From Liopterus haemorrhoidalis (lineage: Eukaryota > Arthropoda > Insecta > Coleoptera > Dytiscidae): 64,000 bases of DNA. A program made the position numbers and the translations under genes. The notes below the pieces were generated by a model that saw only the letters and a list, made by a program, of their open reading frames with translations, did no database searches and was not told the origin of the DNA. Positions 45,091 to 57,000 of this stretch are shown piece after piece. Position 1 is the stretch's first letter, and every line of letters begins with the position of its first letter. Location of the stretch: the NCBI GenBank assembly GCA_963971575.1, contig OZ020611.1:180918071-180982070 (forward strand), given 5' to 3'.

Positions 45091-46824
45091 TGATAGTTAT
45101 AAAAATAATAAGTATCGTTATGTCTCTCCTATAAATGTTGTTACGTTTTTGATTTACTACAATTCGGAGCTAAGATCCCTGGATCTGTTGAACTAAAAAT
45201 AAACAGCAATTTCGTAGGTCATCAATTATCCAATAATACAACTGCAGATACAATTCCAGAGAACTATGCTGTAGAATTCCCATTTAAATAGTACAGTTAC
45301 GAGCTAGGTACCTATTTACTTTATGATCTGCAGTAAATGATGAGAAAATAGGGGTACTTTGTGATCACGAACATTAAATGGCGTGTTTCTCTCTACGATG
45401 ATTGAGCGTTTTCTTCACTTAATACTGTAATATATCACCGTTCTTAGTGTACTTAGCATATTACTACCATTTTCGGTATAATATTCTCCTAATGCTCAGG
45501 AAATGGAATGCGCTGTGATGAATGTTAAATTATTGTAATGTCATCTTTATTTTATCGTTCCAAAACAACACATTATTCTTTCCCGTGTTTCCAACAATAT
45601 TCCGGGAACGTTTTATAATATTGATACTTCCATTAAATTGGTAGAATTGCAAAAAGTTTTAATAATTATTTAAACATTTTTTTTTTATTAATAAATTAAT
45701 GTAATAATTACGAATTAATAGATGTTTTTATGTGGTAATAATAAATTTCAGGTCGAATTTGGTTGTGATTTTGTATATTTATAGGATCTCTAGGATCGTA
45801 GTTGACCTTCGTTTAGCCTTTGGAAAACCGTTGTTACAAAATTTGTCACCCTTCAAACTGTTAATCGATAAAAGACGAAACTTGCTGTATCGGGCCGATC
45901 TCGGTGTACTCTGGATATAATAAATCGATCGTTCAGCTCGGTAGTTATTCGATTATGGCCCAATACGGCACTTCTTATAAACTCGTCCGTTCCATGATAT
46001 AGCTTAATAGTGTCATTCACTGAACTTCGTGCCAAATTTAAGTTAGCAACAATATAACGAACACTTCTATTGCACTATTTGCACTTAAAGCAGCGACCCT
46101 GGCCAAGTCATCAGGTCACATTTCTACACTGTATTAAACATTGCACAAGAACTGATCTTGATTAAAGATCCTACAGCTTATTTTTCCCATAAGTCATTTA
46201 CAATAACAAAATAATTCAAAATGTTGCTGTATAAACATTGAATTATTACTTATTGCAATTTTAAAAGGTACAATTTATTCTAATGAAAAGTTAATCTAAA
46301 AAAAAAATTAGTTGTGCGGGTTTATTTGTTGAACAGTGTATTTGCAACGGTGTAAATAAATGTGTAGTTACAAATCCCTCCATGTGGCAGTGGGAAATAA
46401 AACAATATTTGAGGTTAGAACTATCCTCTAGTTGAGGTTGTAACTAGCAGTAACTGGTAAATGTAAGACGTGATAATGCCGTTATTAAACGGTCTAGACA
46501 CTCTCCCTAACCTAATCCATTCAATTTTAATAAAGCACGCCCTCACTAAGAATGTCACAAACATAATCAACTGCCAGTTTAACAACTCGCATTCATATTG
46601 TATAAATGGTATGAAGTGTTAGTCTTACTCTATTCACCAATGACAAATGTCACTGCAAAAACTAGGCTTTGTATCTTTGCCAAAATGGAACTAGCTGTTT
46701 TTTTAGGATTAAATGATAGAATAATTTATCCACCCGTTGAGTGTGATGCAATAGCTGAGGAGAAACTATTGTGACTATATGCAAGAACGGCCTTCTTCAT
46801 AAAAAAGTCTGGGTGCAAATAATT
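45091..46824. other. No recognised feature
   Basis: AT-rich; a 60-codon minus-strand frame (45853-46035) and a 62-codon plus-strand frame (45732-45920) overlap and lack recognisable domains. Confidence 0.35.
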
Positions 46825-47636
46825 TACGCCTAGGACTTCTATTGGTTGTTTTAAGTCATATGCTCCACCCCGCTGGTTTCATATACGTGACACGTAGAAT
46901 GAAAATATAATTCCAATAATTCGAACTGGTTATATAATTTACGCTCTTGATAATTAAATGCAACATTGTCAAAATGTAACTAGAATTTTGACAAAATAAT
47001 TTAAACAAAATAATAATGAAAAAAAAAAGAATTCTCTGCCCGGGAGCGAACCCTAGTTTGCTGCATAGCAAGCGAGCAAGCTAACCATTAGACCAAGATA
47101 CGCCTTCTAGCATAGTGTGTTACATAACTATAACTTTTGTACATCGTCAACCAAAAAACAGTTATTTTCCGATAACATAATCTGATCAAAAATTCCTGTT
47201 GTACTATTTCGGTTCACACCAATGTACATTACTTAGAATTTTTTCAGATTTTTAGTTTAAACCATCTGGGGAACAGGGTATGGGACATTACTTTGCACAT
47301 CTTTGGCAAATATCGCTTCAAAATGATTTAATTTGCAAAAATAAAATTTTGATCGTTAATCCACGACTAAGGGCTTTCATTTGATACACAACACAGAATT
47401 TAAAAAAAAAAAATTTTTTCGATGAGCATATATTTGGTTATATTTTTAGTGGGATATGTTTTTTATATGTTTTACTATTTTTCCTATGTGCGGGTCAAAG
47501 AGTTGAATAAGCAGGCCAAATTTCAACTCTCTAGGTTCAGCCGTTTGGCTACAATTTTCACCGAACAGACAGACAGACAGACGACAAAATGTCGGTATAA
47601 GGGTTTTTTGGTCATATTTACCAAACCCTAAAAATT
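46825..47636 (-). repeat. Dispersed family R, copy 2
   Basis: Minus-strand copy: at its start (47636) the CTAAAAATTAGC side, a short (GACA)n array (47567-47583), the TGTCCCATACCCTGT block (about 47285), and a clear tRNA-like region at 47040-47102 (minus: GGTCTAATGGTTAGC then GGGTTCGCTCCCGGGC). It ends near 46825 in the CCTAGGCGTAAATTATT segment. Confidence 0.8.
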
Positions 47637-47894
47637 AGCTATTTAATCGGTGTAAATAGCGAATATTATTAATAATAAATTAATAAATAATAATGAATAA
47701 AGCGGGTGCAGCAATAGATAGAGGAAAAATCCGTCAATATTAGCTACCTCCGACAACAAGTGTATTTACCGCAGAAGTATTTTTCAAGCTACCAAACAAA
47801 TACTAGATAATGAAAATAATAAGAAATTTTTATAATCACTGACTCGTTAAGTTCAATTGTTTGTTTGAAGCAATTGTATACTAAAAACAGTTTA

Positions 47895-48110
47895 ATCCGG
47901 AAAATTCAGGACGATGAACAACATTATCAGAACCAACAAAGAAATATCAATACTGCAGATCCCAGCTCATTTCGGAATTTTGAGGGTAATGATAAAGTAG
48001 ACAGATCAGCCAAACTTGCAACTTACATCTCGCAAATAAACCTACGGAATCCACAATATGACATGAAACTTTCTAGCTAAAAAGTATTAGAAGAATGGGA
48101 CGAAGACTGA
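47895..48110 (+). pseudogene. Possible RNase H-like LINE fragment
   Basis: Reads FEGNDKVDRSAKLATYISQI, then past a stop VLEEWDED. The GNDKVD-SAK segment resembles the GNExAD.LAK motif of RNase H domains in some LINEs. Too short for certainty. Confidence 0.4.
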
Positions 48111-48185
48111 CGCCAGATTTACTACAATGGACGTTAATCCTTTTTTTAGTAAATAATACTCCTATGTATTATAAACATATTTTCA

Positions 48186-49766
48186 TTTTTAGGGTTTTGT
48201 AGATATGACCAAAAACCCTTATACCGTCATTTTGTCGTCTGTCTGTTTGTCTGTCTGTTTGTCTGTCTGTTTGTCTGTCTGTTTGTCTGTCTGTTTGTCT
48301 GTCTGTTTGTCTGTCTGTTTGTCTGTCTGTTTGTCTGTCTGTTTGTCTGTCTGTTTGTCTGTCTGTTTGTCTGTCTGTTTGTCTGTCTGTTTGTCTGTCT
48401 GTTTGTCTGTCTGTTTGTCTGTCTGTTTGTCTGTCTGTTTGTCTGTCTGTTTGTCTGTCTGTTTGTCTGTCTGTTTGTCTGTCTGTTTGTCTGTCTGTTT
48501 GTCTGTCTGTTTGTCTGTCTGTTTGTCTGTCTGTTTGTCTGTCTGTTTGTCTGTCTGTTTGTCTGTCTGTTTGTCTGTCTGTTTGTCTGTCTGTTTGTCT
48601 GTCTGTTTGTCTGTCTGTTTGTCTGTCTGTTTGTCTGTCTGTTTGTCTGTCTGTTTGTCTGTCTGTTTGTCTGTCTGTTTGTCTGTCTGTTTGTCTGTCT
48701 GTTTGTCTGTCTGTTTGTCTGTCTGTTTGTCTGTCTGTTTGTCTGTCTGTTTGTCTGTCTGTTTGTCTGTCTGTTTGTCTGTCTGTTTGTCTGTCTGTTT
48801 GTCTGTCTGTTTGTCTGTCTGTTTGTCTGTCTGTTTGTCTGTCTGTTTGTCTGTCTGTTTGTCTGTCTGTTTGTCTGTCTGTTTGTCTGTCTGTTTGTCT
48901 GTCTGTTTGTCTGTCTGTTTGTCTGTCTGTTTGTCTGTCTGTTTGTCTGTCTGTTTGTCTGTCTGTTTGTCTGTCTGTTTGTCTGTCTGTTTGTCTGTCT
49001 GTTTGTCTGTCTGTTTGTCTGTCTGTTTGTCTGTCTGTTTGTCTGTCTGTTTGTCTGTCTGTTTGTCTGTCTGTTTGTCTGTCTGTTTGTCTGTCTGTTT
49101 GTCTGTCTGTTTGTCTGTCTGTTTGTCTGTCTGTTTGTCTGTCTGTTTGTCTGTCTGTTTGTCTGTCTGTTTGTCTGTCTGTTTGTCTGTCTGTTTGTCT
49201 GTCTGTTTGTCTGTCTGTTTGTCTGTCTGTTTGTCTGTCTGTTTGTCTGTCTGTTTGTCTGTCTGTTTGTCTGTCTGTTTGTCTGTCTGTTTGTCTGTCT
49301 GTTTGTCTGTCTGTTTGTCTGTCTGTTTGTCTGTCTGTTTGTCTGTCTGTTTGTCTGTCTGTTTGTCTGTTCGGTAAAAATTATAGCCAAACGGCTAAAC
49401 CTAGAGAGTTGAAACTCTTTGACCCGCACGTAGGAAAAATACTAAAACATCTAAAAAACATTTCTTCCTAAAAATATAAACAAATATGTGCTCATCGAAA
49501 AAAAATATTTAATACGTTAAGTAACACAGTAAACCAGTAAGCGTTCATAGTCTAATTGTTAGCTTTTTCGCTTCCTAAGCTGCAAAGGGTTCGCTTCCGG
49601 GCTGGATACAATTTTATTTTTTGTTTTTTTTTTGCATTTTTATTTTGTTTAAATTATTTTATCAAAATTATAGTTATATTTTGGCAAATGTTGCATTTAA
49701 TTTTTAAAAGCATAAATTTTATAACTAGTGGGATTGTTTGGATTTATAATTTAATTATATGTTTCA
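48186..49766 (+). repeat. Dispersed family R, copy 3, 5' part
   Basis: TTTTTAGGGTTTTGTAGATATGACC, then the expanded array (48236-49370), then TCGGTAAAAATTATAGCCAAACG and a tRNA-like part with GGGTTCGCTTCCGGGC (about 49590). Compared with R1 it lacks the TTTTTGTCCCAC block. Interrupted at 49766 by a LINE; the 3' remainder is at 53696-53862. Confidence 0.85.
48236..49370 (+). repeat. Perfect 12-bp-period array, (TGTCTGTCTGTT)n
   Basis: About 94 consecutive copies of a 12-bp unit made of three tetranucleotides (two TGTC and one TGTT), with no visible interruption. Because 12 is divisible by 3, several frames stay open; the 390- and 400-codon frames are artefacts. The simple (TCTG)n seed is present at the same place in family R copies 1 and 2. 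Confidence 0.98.
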
Positions 49767-49783
49767 ATGTATGTTATTAAAAA

Positions 49784-50762
49784 ATGGCGGAATGTAATCA
49801 TGGTAATGATTGTAGCTCCGAGAAAAATCGCATAAATAGTGAAGTAAAATCGCAGTTATGTAAAATCTGTAGTAGAAAAATAGTTAATGGAGTGATGTGT
49901 ACTACATGCAAATGGCAATGGAAAAATTCATTATAGATGTGCCAATATTACTGATATTAGTGATATTAATAGTGATACGTGGCAATGTCACATCTGTGAA
50001 GTCCAAGAAACTCTCAATAAAACTCTTGGCGATGATACTATATGTGAGTACAATGAACAATATTTTATACGAAGAGAAAACATGCTGCTTAAAAAGCTAT
50101 TGAAAGAAATGGAAGAAAAAAATAGCCTATTAAGTGAAAAAATTAAATATTTGGTTTATAAGTTCGTTGCATTTGTCAGGTCAATGACCCAAGTAAAACG
50201 ACAAATTCATGCAGGGAACTGTCAATGGCTAAACCTGTCAAAAATGTTGAAACAACTCTACCTGTTAATTCAAAAGAAAAACAAATACCTACGAATAATA
50301 TCCGGAAGATGTCTCTACAAGATAATAGAAATTCATATGTAAACAAAGAAATTACAAATGAACCACCGATAGAACCACAAATCAACGTCACAGACGATGG
50401 TTTCACAGTAGTTAGAAGAAAGAAACGCACCAAATATCCAGGCAGCTCCAAAGAAGGCTTGGTTTTTTCTAGGAAGATTGCACCCGAAAACCACCCCAGA
50501 AGATATAATACAGTACGTGAAGACCAAATTGAAAAATGAAGAACCCACATGTTACAAAATATCCCAGGAAGGTGCAAATGCATCCTTCAAAATCGGTACA
50601 GCATATCATGTAAAAGATCAACTTGAATGCCCAGAATTTTGGCCGGCGGGAGTGATTGTAAGAAAGTTCATTTTTTTCCCAAAAACCAACATGTCTGAAA
50701 ACAATAGTAAAAACCAAAATGTAAATTTTCCTTTAAGTCACAACCTTGCTACCAAACCATAA
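49784..50762 (+). pseudogene. LINE ORF1 (gag-like, PHD finger), frameshifted
   Basis: ATG at 49784 opens MAECNHGNDCSSEKN, then CKIC and CTTC. After a frameshift near 49908 come HYRC and WQCHIC, together giving a C-x2-C, C-x2-C, H-x2-C, W-x-C-x2-C pattern like a PHD finger. A coiled-coil-like stretch follows (ENMLLKKLLKEMEEKNSLL, about 50076-50150). A second shift near 50165 leads to MAKPVKNVE.. and GFTVVRRKKRTK. A third near 50465 leads to LHPKTTPEDIIQYVKTKL and FWPAGVIVRKFIFF, an ORF1 C-terminal motif. It ends TAA at 50762, five bases before ORF2. ORF1 proteins bind RNA in the retrotransposition complex; this one is inactive. Confidence 0.82.
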
Positions 50763-50767
50763 ACAAT

Positions 50768-53539
50768 ATGAATCTTTTTTATATTAACATACAGTCAATA
50801 AAAAATAAAATCTTTTCTCTGGAACATTTTATTAAAAATAGATACGATATTGTTTGCCTTAGTGAACATTGGGTTAAAAATGACATGAATGTTAATTTAA
50901 ATGGATTTGTATTAGCAAGTTTCTACTGTCGAAACCAATATAAAAATGGAGGTGTCGCAATTTACACAAAAATAGGTATTGAATTTACTGTACTCACCAA
51001 TCTCACACATTATTGTATTGATAAGGAATCCGAATTCTACGGAGTGTATATTAAAAACTATAATTTAATCATTATCACTGTTTATCGATCTCCATCTTGT
51101 TTAATAAACAACACTTTCCTCATAAATTTGGATTCCATATTAAATGATATTATTAAAAAGCACAAAAATATTGTAATAGTTGGTGATTTTAATGTAGATT
51201 TTCTATCAGACTCACAACCACACCGAGATTTACACAATCTTTTACTAACATACAATTTATCCATCACTAACTATGAACCAACCCGAGTCACAGCACACTC
51301 TAAAACATGTTTAGATAACATATGCACAAATTATGATAGACAAAAATACGCTGTTGCAGTAACTAACCCGCATTGATCGGATCATTCAGGTCTGAGCATG
51401 TCCATTCATAAAAACACTTCCACAACACCGTCAAATAATCAGAACAATAATAAATTAGGACCGGATTACACAATAAATGATTCGAATTTAGAACAATTTG
51501 GCAAAAGTTTAAATAATATTAACTGGAAATTAATTTATAATTCTAAAAATAGTACAGAATGTTACGACGATTTCCATGAAATTCTACAAACAAAATTCAA
51601 CAACTGTTTCTCAACAAAAAATAGAAAAAATGTCAAATCAAATCGAAAAAAAACAAATTATGGTTATTCTCATGAACTGTCATGTATAAAAGAAACGTTA
51701 AATCTACTATTTGAGTCAATATCATGTCATTCTAATCCAGAAGTTGAGAAACTATACAAGAAATATAAAACCTTCTACTGATACAAAATAAGGGAATTCA
51801 AAAGAAATAAAAACAGCAACAAAATTAACACTGCAGAAAATAAAAGTGCAATGGTATGGAAACTGATTAAGGCCGAAAACAAAACAGATAATATTATAAA
51901 TGCAAGTAATATATCCTCAGACAAATTCAACAAACATTTTATAGAAGCGCCTCTGATAATTGCTAGTCAACTTCCCAACTCCACAATAATTCCAGCGATG
52001 GGGCAAAATAACTATAATCACGGGTCTTTATTTTTAAATCCGGTAGATAAGCACGAAATTGAAACCATTATCAAAGGAATGACAAATTCGAAAAGTCGCG
52101 ATATTTACGGTTTTACAACTAAAGTTGTCAAATCGGTCTATAATTTAATCTCAGAACCTCTAGCACATATTTTCAACTTATGTATGAGCGATGGAGTTGT
52201 CCCTGCACAATTGAAAGTAGCAAAAGTAATACCTATTTACAAAAAAGGTAAAACTGATGATCCAGGAAATTTTAGACCTATATCTTTTTTACCAGTAATA
52301 TCTAAAGTGTTTGAAAACATAATAAAAAACAGACTTATTGCTTTCTTAAATAAACATAAAATCATAACACCTGCACAGTTTGGTTTCCAGGAAAACAAAA
52401 GCACTACAGATGCGTTAATTAAAGCATTTGAATTTATTTATAAAAATTTAAATGAAAAAAAAATTATATCACTATCATTTTGTGATCTGGCAAAAGCATT
52501 TCAATGTGTTGACTTTGAAATACTTCTAAGCAAGTTAGAGGAGATAGGAATTAGAGGACCAGCGCTGGAACTTCTGAGTTCTTATCTAAATAATAGCAAA
52601 CAATGTGTGTATTCTGGAGGAATATTTTCTGAACTAATTAACGTGCAAATAGGAATCCCACAAGGTTCAGTATTAGGGCCTATATTGTTTGTTGTTTACA
52701 TGAACGATCTCCCTAAGTATGTAGGTTTCGAGACTGTATTATTTGCGGATGACACAAACTTTTTATGCTCAACAGAAGAACTTAATTCCTTAATTGCCTT
52801 AAGAAACACGTGTCTTAATCTAGCAACGGAGTGGTTTAACGCTAACAAGCTGTTGTTAAACACTGAAAAAACAAAGCATCTCATTATCACAAATAAACAT
52901 ATTGAAATTGCAGAAGAAGACAGTGCAAAATTTTTAGGGTTACATATAGATGCAAGAATAACCTGGAAAGAACACATAAACCAGTTAGGTACAAAATTAT
53001 CGAGAGCTATCTTCGCGTTATGGAGAATTAGCAAAGTAATAACGAAAGAAGCAGCAAGAATGACTTACTTTGCTCTTTTCCATGCTCACATAAATTATGG
53101 CATCATCCTATGGGGCTCAAGCACAGATACAGATAAAATTTTTGTACTGCAAAAGAGAGCAATAAGAATTCTAGCCAGTGCCAAATTTAGAGACCATTGT
53201 AGGCCTTTATTCAAAAAACTCAGAATCCTTCCTCTCCCATGCATATACATTTATAATTCCCTCCTATACACAAAAAAACACTTACATAGCTTTAATACAC
53301 ACTCACATATACATACATACCACACACGAAATAAGAACAACATTGTGCTACCAAAACTGAGACTAAATAAAACCAAGCAAAGTATCTCCTATTACGGACC
53401 TGTTTTTTATAATAAACTACCATCACATATAAGAGATTTAACTTTCAGCAAATTTAAAAGGGCTACTTTGAACTTATTGGTTGAATTTAGTTTTTATAGT
53501 ATTAAAGAATTTTTAGATACTAAACTGGAGAATGTATAA
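50768..53539 (+). pseudogene. LINE ORF2 (AP endonuclease plus reverse transcriptase), two TGA stops
   Basis: A single reading frame of 924 codons interrupted only by TGA at codon 203 (51374-51376) and codon 338 (51779-51781). Residues 1-210 are an apurinic-type endonuclease: NIQS (N7), LSEHW (E33), VVGDFN-like IVGDFNVD and, straight after the first stop, SDHSGL with the catalytic D and H. RT: IPIYKKGKTDDPGNFRPIS, FCDLAKAFQCVD with the motif A Asp at codon 573 (the usual AFD is AFQ), GIPQGSVLGPILF, and FADD at codons 659-662. The C-terminal region ends near HIRDLTFSKFK. It would nick target DNA and prime reverse transcription. Both stops could be CGA-to-TGA changes. Confidence 0.9.
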
Positions 53540-53695
53540 TAAATGTATTGCACTGTGTGCTATAGTAATAGTAATATATATTAATAGATTTCGTTTCTAA
53601 TGTACTAGATATATTGTTAACATGTAATTGACTTAAGGTATACAACTATATGTATGGTGCTAACCTTCAATAAACATTATTATTATTATTATTAT

Positions 53696-53862
53696 ACGAA
53701 ATCAGAGGGGCGGAGCTTATGACTTAAAACAACCAATGGATGCCACAGGCGCAATTTTCAAAATCTTAATGAACCTTGCTAATCATCATTCACTTACTTA
53801 ATACCTGCGAAACCCTGAAATGTGTGAAAATTCACACTTCACATCAATTTTTTAATATTATG
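53696..53862 (+). repeat. Dispersed family R, copy 3, 3' part
   Basis: ACGAAATCAGAGGGGCGGAGCTTATGACTTAAAACAACC-type sequence continues R3 after the LINE and ends in CACACTTCACATCAATTTTTT, as in copy 1. Confidence 0.85.
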
Positions 53863-53864
53863 TA

Positions 53865-55610
53865 GTAACAGATTTAAGAGTAAAATAATACAAAAGATCG
53901 TAAAGAATGGAAATGGTATTTTCGGTTATCGTTCTGAACGGAAGTGAAAGGTACTTTTTCGTTTTTAATTCCTAGTTTATTTGCTTTTTAATATTCTTCG
54001 TTTTTATCAATCGAATCGTTATCGTACAAATAATCAACCCTCCGGCTTTATTATTTTGGGGATGTTAAAAATATATATATCAATTGTTCTGTCTTTTGAA
54101 AATGTTAATTAAATTTATCGTTAATATGCACAAAACAAACATTGGACAGGTAGCTATAACCAATAGCTAATGGCAAACACAATTTAATATTATCAAACAT
54201 ATGCGGTAATTTTAATTATAGTCGAAATTAGTATGAACTGCATATCATAGAAGCATTTAATTCCACATTATATTTACCGATTTGTGTTATTTGCGTATTA
54301 ATTATTTAAAAGAATATTGAAATTTGATACAAATATATAAAATATATTTGTTTTAATGTCTTGTAACAATAATAAATAGCAGATATACAGTAAATGTTGT
54401 AATCATCACTACCTGAATATATTGCAGTTAAATAGTAAAAATTGTCGAATTTTCATCAGATTTTTGCCAAATTTTTGCCAGGACCTGCCTTCTTCATGAA
54501 AGGGCCCGGATGCAAGCTTTTTTATTTCTTTTTGGGCTCCCAGTAATAATAATTCTAATCATCTTTTTGGAGCGAGCCCTGATACGTTACTTTAATATCG
54601 TATCCTTTATTATCAACTAGGTAGCGAGCCTGTGATATTATATAAAGTCTGATCTCAAACTGAAGTGAGATGCCTGAATAAAGGAGTTCGGGTATTAGGC
54701 GTGAGTGTTATCCAGGGTTCATCATTACGATATTTGAATTAAATGATATTCGATATTCGTATGTATTCGTACTTGCCAACCGACTGATCAGGCATCTTGT
54801 AATTAGTCTGGATCTTAGCTATTCACTTACATAAGTTCTTAAAGGTGAAGGTTTGCGACGTTAAGTAAGACAGTTTTACATTAATGAATTTGATTTATTA
54901 TAATATATTATACACAAGAGTAAGTTTGAAAGGTTTAAAATATAGGTATTAAAATAATAAAAAGATTGAAAAAAAAAAAGAATCGGATAGACCAGCAGAA
55001 TGTCGACACAGTGCCTCTAATAATTCAACAACTTAGATGTTTACGCTAACCGAGCCGAATACTTTCTGACCCCGTCTTCAGATTGATGGGGGTTTATATA
55101 AGAGGGCTAGTGGTGTTTCTAGGAGAAAGGGTTTAAGCATTGTTCAATGAGATACTAGTGTTCAAAGTTATTAAGCAATAACTCTGAACAAATGTCTCCT
55201 TGAACAATGAACCATAAAAAATATATTTCTAAAGTTACGTGTTGAAACGTAAGGTCTAATTTCATTTTATTATCTGATTTCTCACAAATGTTGATTATAA
55301 TGTACCGTTTAAAATTCCTAAAACAACGATTGCAGCCCCTTTCAAAGAAATTTTCGCGACGGGTGGTTTGTGAAAGTTTGTCATTTGTCCGGGCGGACTA
55401 CCTGATTCGTTACATTTTCACAAAAAAGTCGCTTCTGATGGTAGCGGGCTTACAGATCTATGCTCGATTCTCTGAACTGCTACTTTCATATTCCGAGCGT
55501 AGGCTATTTCCCCGCATACAGTTGTGTTATGTGTAGTGCCTGCGTAAAACAATCGTATGGGACCTACAATTTACTATCGTGGAATCCAAATAACTAATTA
55601 TTTTACTAGG
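53865..55610. other. No gene; weak repeat similarity
   Basis: 54480-54520 (CTGCCTTCTTCATGAAAGGGCC) resembles 46785-46815. An 82-codon frame at 55288-55536 has no domain. The rest is AT-rich. Confidence 0.35.
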
Positions 55611-55611
55611 G

Positions 55612-55748
55612 CTTTACCTCAGTGGTTGCCGTATGCTTTACGATGGAAAAACGGTCGAAAAAATGTAAGTTATTGTTGCCGGTGCCGGGGAATGAACCCT
55701 GGCCCGCCACTCATTACTCCGCACACCAACTAACTGAGCCACGACCGT
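55612..55748 (-). repeat. tRNA-derived SINE, family C
   Basis: Minus strand: CGGTCGTGGCTCAGTTAGTTGG (A box), GCCAGGGTTCATTCCCCGGC (B box), then a body ending near GTAAAGCCCTAG. Strong tRNA-like order and spacing; single copy here. It underlies a 106-codon plus-strand frame that I reject. Confidence 0.65.
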
Positions 55749-55749
55749 T

Positions 55750-56085
55750 CTTTGGTATAGTTATATTTATGTATAAAGGGAATAAACACTATCTTTCTGC
55801 AAAGGTAAAAGAGACCCATTTTGCGTTTTTTAATGTAAATAACTATAAAAACCTCTGCATCAGTTGTTTACATTTGCCTCGTGCGCATGACAGAACTCTG
55901 AACAATAAAAAATGTAGTGATGAGAGTAGGCCTGTGGAGTAGTAACAATCTTGGCTGCAAAACCACTATCCTATCCCAACTTGTAGCGCCAGTAATAGGA
56001 CTAGTTCAATCTCAAGCATTTGCAATAGGATAGTAGCTGTCTTTGTCACTAGCAAGCTAGGTATAGTCTGTTCAAACGTTAGAAT
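55750..56085. other. No recognised feature
   Basis: Spacer between a SINE and a LINE relic. Confidence 0.35.
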
Positions 56086-56089
56086 GCAG

Positions 56090-57000
56090 TATTGCTCTTA
56101 TGGGGAATAGGAGCTTTGTTTCCAAAACTCGCTACTAAGAAGCATACTATTATACGGAGCCGAGATATGAAGATGGAAAGAGCACGAAAAGCTAGAGAAA
56201 ATCCAACAAACGTCCATTAGATGGACACAGAACATAGTAATTGGACAAAAGAACACCGAGCTATATAATACTTGAAGAAACGAAAAGAGATAAATTAAAG
56301 ATAAGAACCGGAAGAACGGCGGTGAGATTCGAAAAGAAGATCAGAACAAGTAGCAACGCATTAATACAAGAATGTCGAAAATAAAAAGAAAAAATTATAG
56401 AACCAGCTGGGGAGAAGACAGAAGAAAATATTTTGATGGAAATGAATATATCATACAGGAGGTAAGAAGAAGACAAGAAGAAGGAGAAAATTAGAATATA
56501 CAATGGAGGATCGGGACAGATAGGTACAGAGACAATAACAACAAAATAGAATAGAAAGATCACGGTACAAGCAAGGATATAAACTCATACAAGTTCTCGA
56601 CGTGCCACTATACCATGCGAAGCCAAAAGGGAAGAATCAAAAGATCGTCGCTAGATTCCGGTGCGGAAACGAAGAAGGGGCTAACTTCTTGTAGAAACCA
56701 GAATGCCAAAGAACCTGTAGAACTTGCGGAGAAGCCACAGAGACAATCCAACATTTACTGTTGTGTTTGTTAAAACCTGTAACGGAGTAGGAGAAGAACT
56801 TCATTCAATGCGCAGAGTGCTGGATGAGGTAGGCAGTAGGTACCTATGGATGAAGGAGGTCCTCGAAAAAAGAGCAAAAATAATGGAAGAAAACGTCAGT
56901 TTATTAGGCAGTACAAGATTTTTAAATGTTTCTTTTTGTAAAGACTATATTAGAATCTGTAAATTTATAGATTTAAAGTTATTTTGAAATGTATAAATAG
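56090..57000 (+). pseudogene. Decayed LINE polymerase C-terminal half
   Basis: Shifted frames give YGAEIWRWKEHEKLEKIQQ (about 56150-56210), then KNRKNGGEIRKED, VARFRCGNEEGANF (about 56648), and CQRTCRTCGEATETIQHLL (about 56703-56760), a zinc-knuckle-like C-x2-C..H motif at the C-terminus. Order and residues match an insect LINE class with YGAEIWGW and RFRCGNE motifs. At least three frameshifts and several stops; dead. Confidence 0.75.

Larger units (their letters stand above)
49767..53694 (+). mobile_element. CR1/Jockey-type LINE, near full length
   Basis: Contains ORF1 (49784-50762, frameshifted) with a PHD-type finger, ORF2 (50768-53539) with endonuclease and RT, a short 3' UTR, and an (ATT)n tail (about 53672-53694). 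Inserted between TATGTTT and ACGAAATCAG of family R copy 3; copy 1 shows the uninterrupted junction. PHD fingers in ORF1 are known in CR1-like non-LTR retrotransposons. It is the youngest LINE in the window judging by its preservation. Confidence 0.92.

Noticed and set aside
47040..47102. Functional tRNA gene (minus strand, GGTCTAATGGTTAGC)
   Set aside because: The same tRNA-like stretch occurs within the other family R copies in equivalent positions, so it is part of a repeat.
48205..49429. Very long open frames on both strands (390 and 400 codons, CLSV and NRQT repeats)
   Set aside because: They are translations of the 12-bp tandem array, which stays open because the period is divisible by three. 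Both strands are open and there is no non-repeat coding sequence.
51374..51781. Programmed UGA readthrough in the LINE ORF2
   Set aside because: Two isolated TGA codons at sites compatible with CGA mutation, in an element whose ORF1 has several frameshifts; simple decay is more likely. No readthrough context was seen.
55622..55942. 106-codon frame containing EPWPATHYSAHQLTEP
   Set aside because: The apparent peptide is the antisense of a tRNA-like SINE head (A and B boxes on the minus strand).
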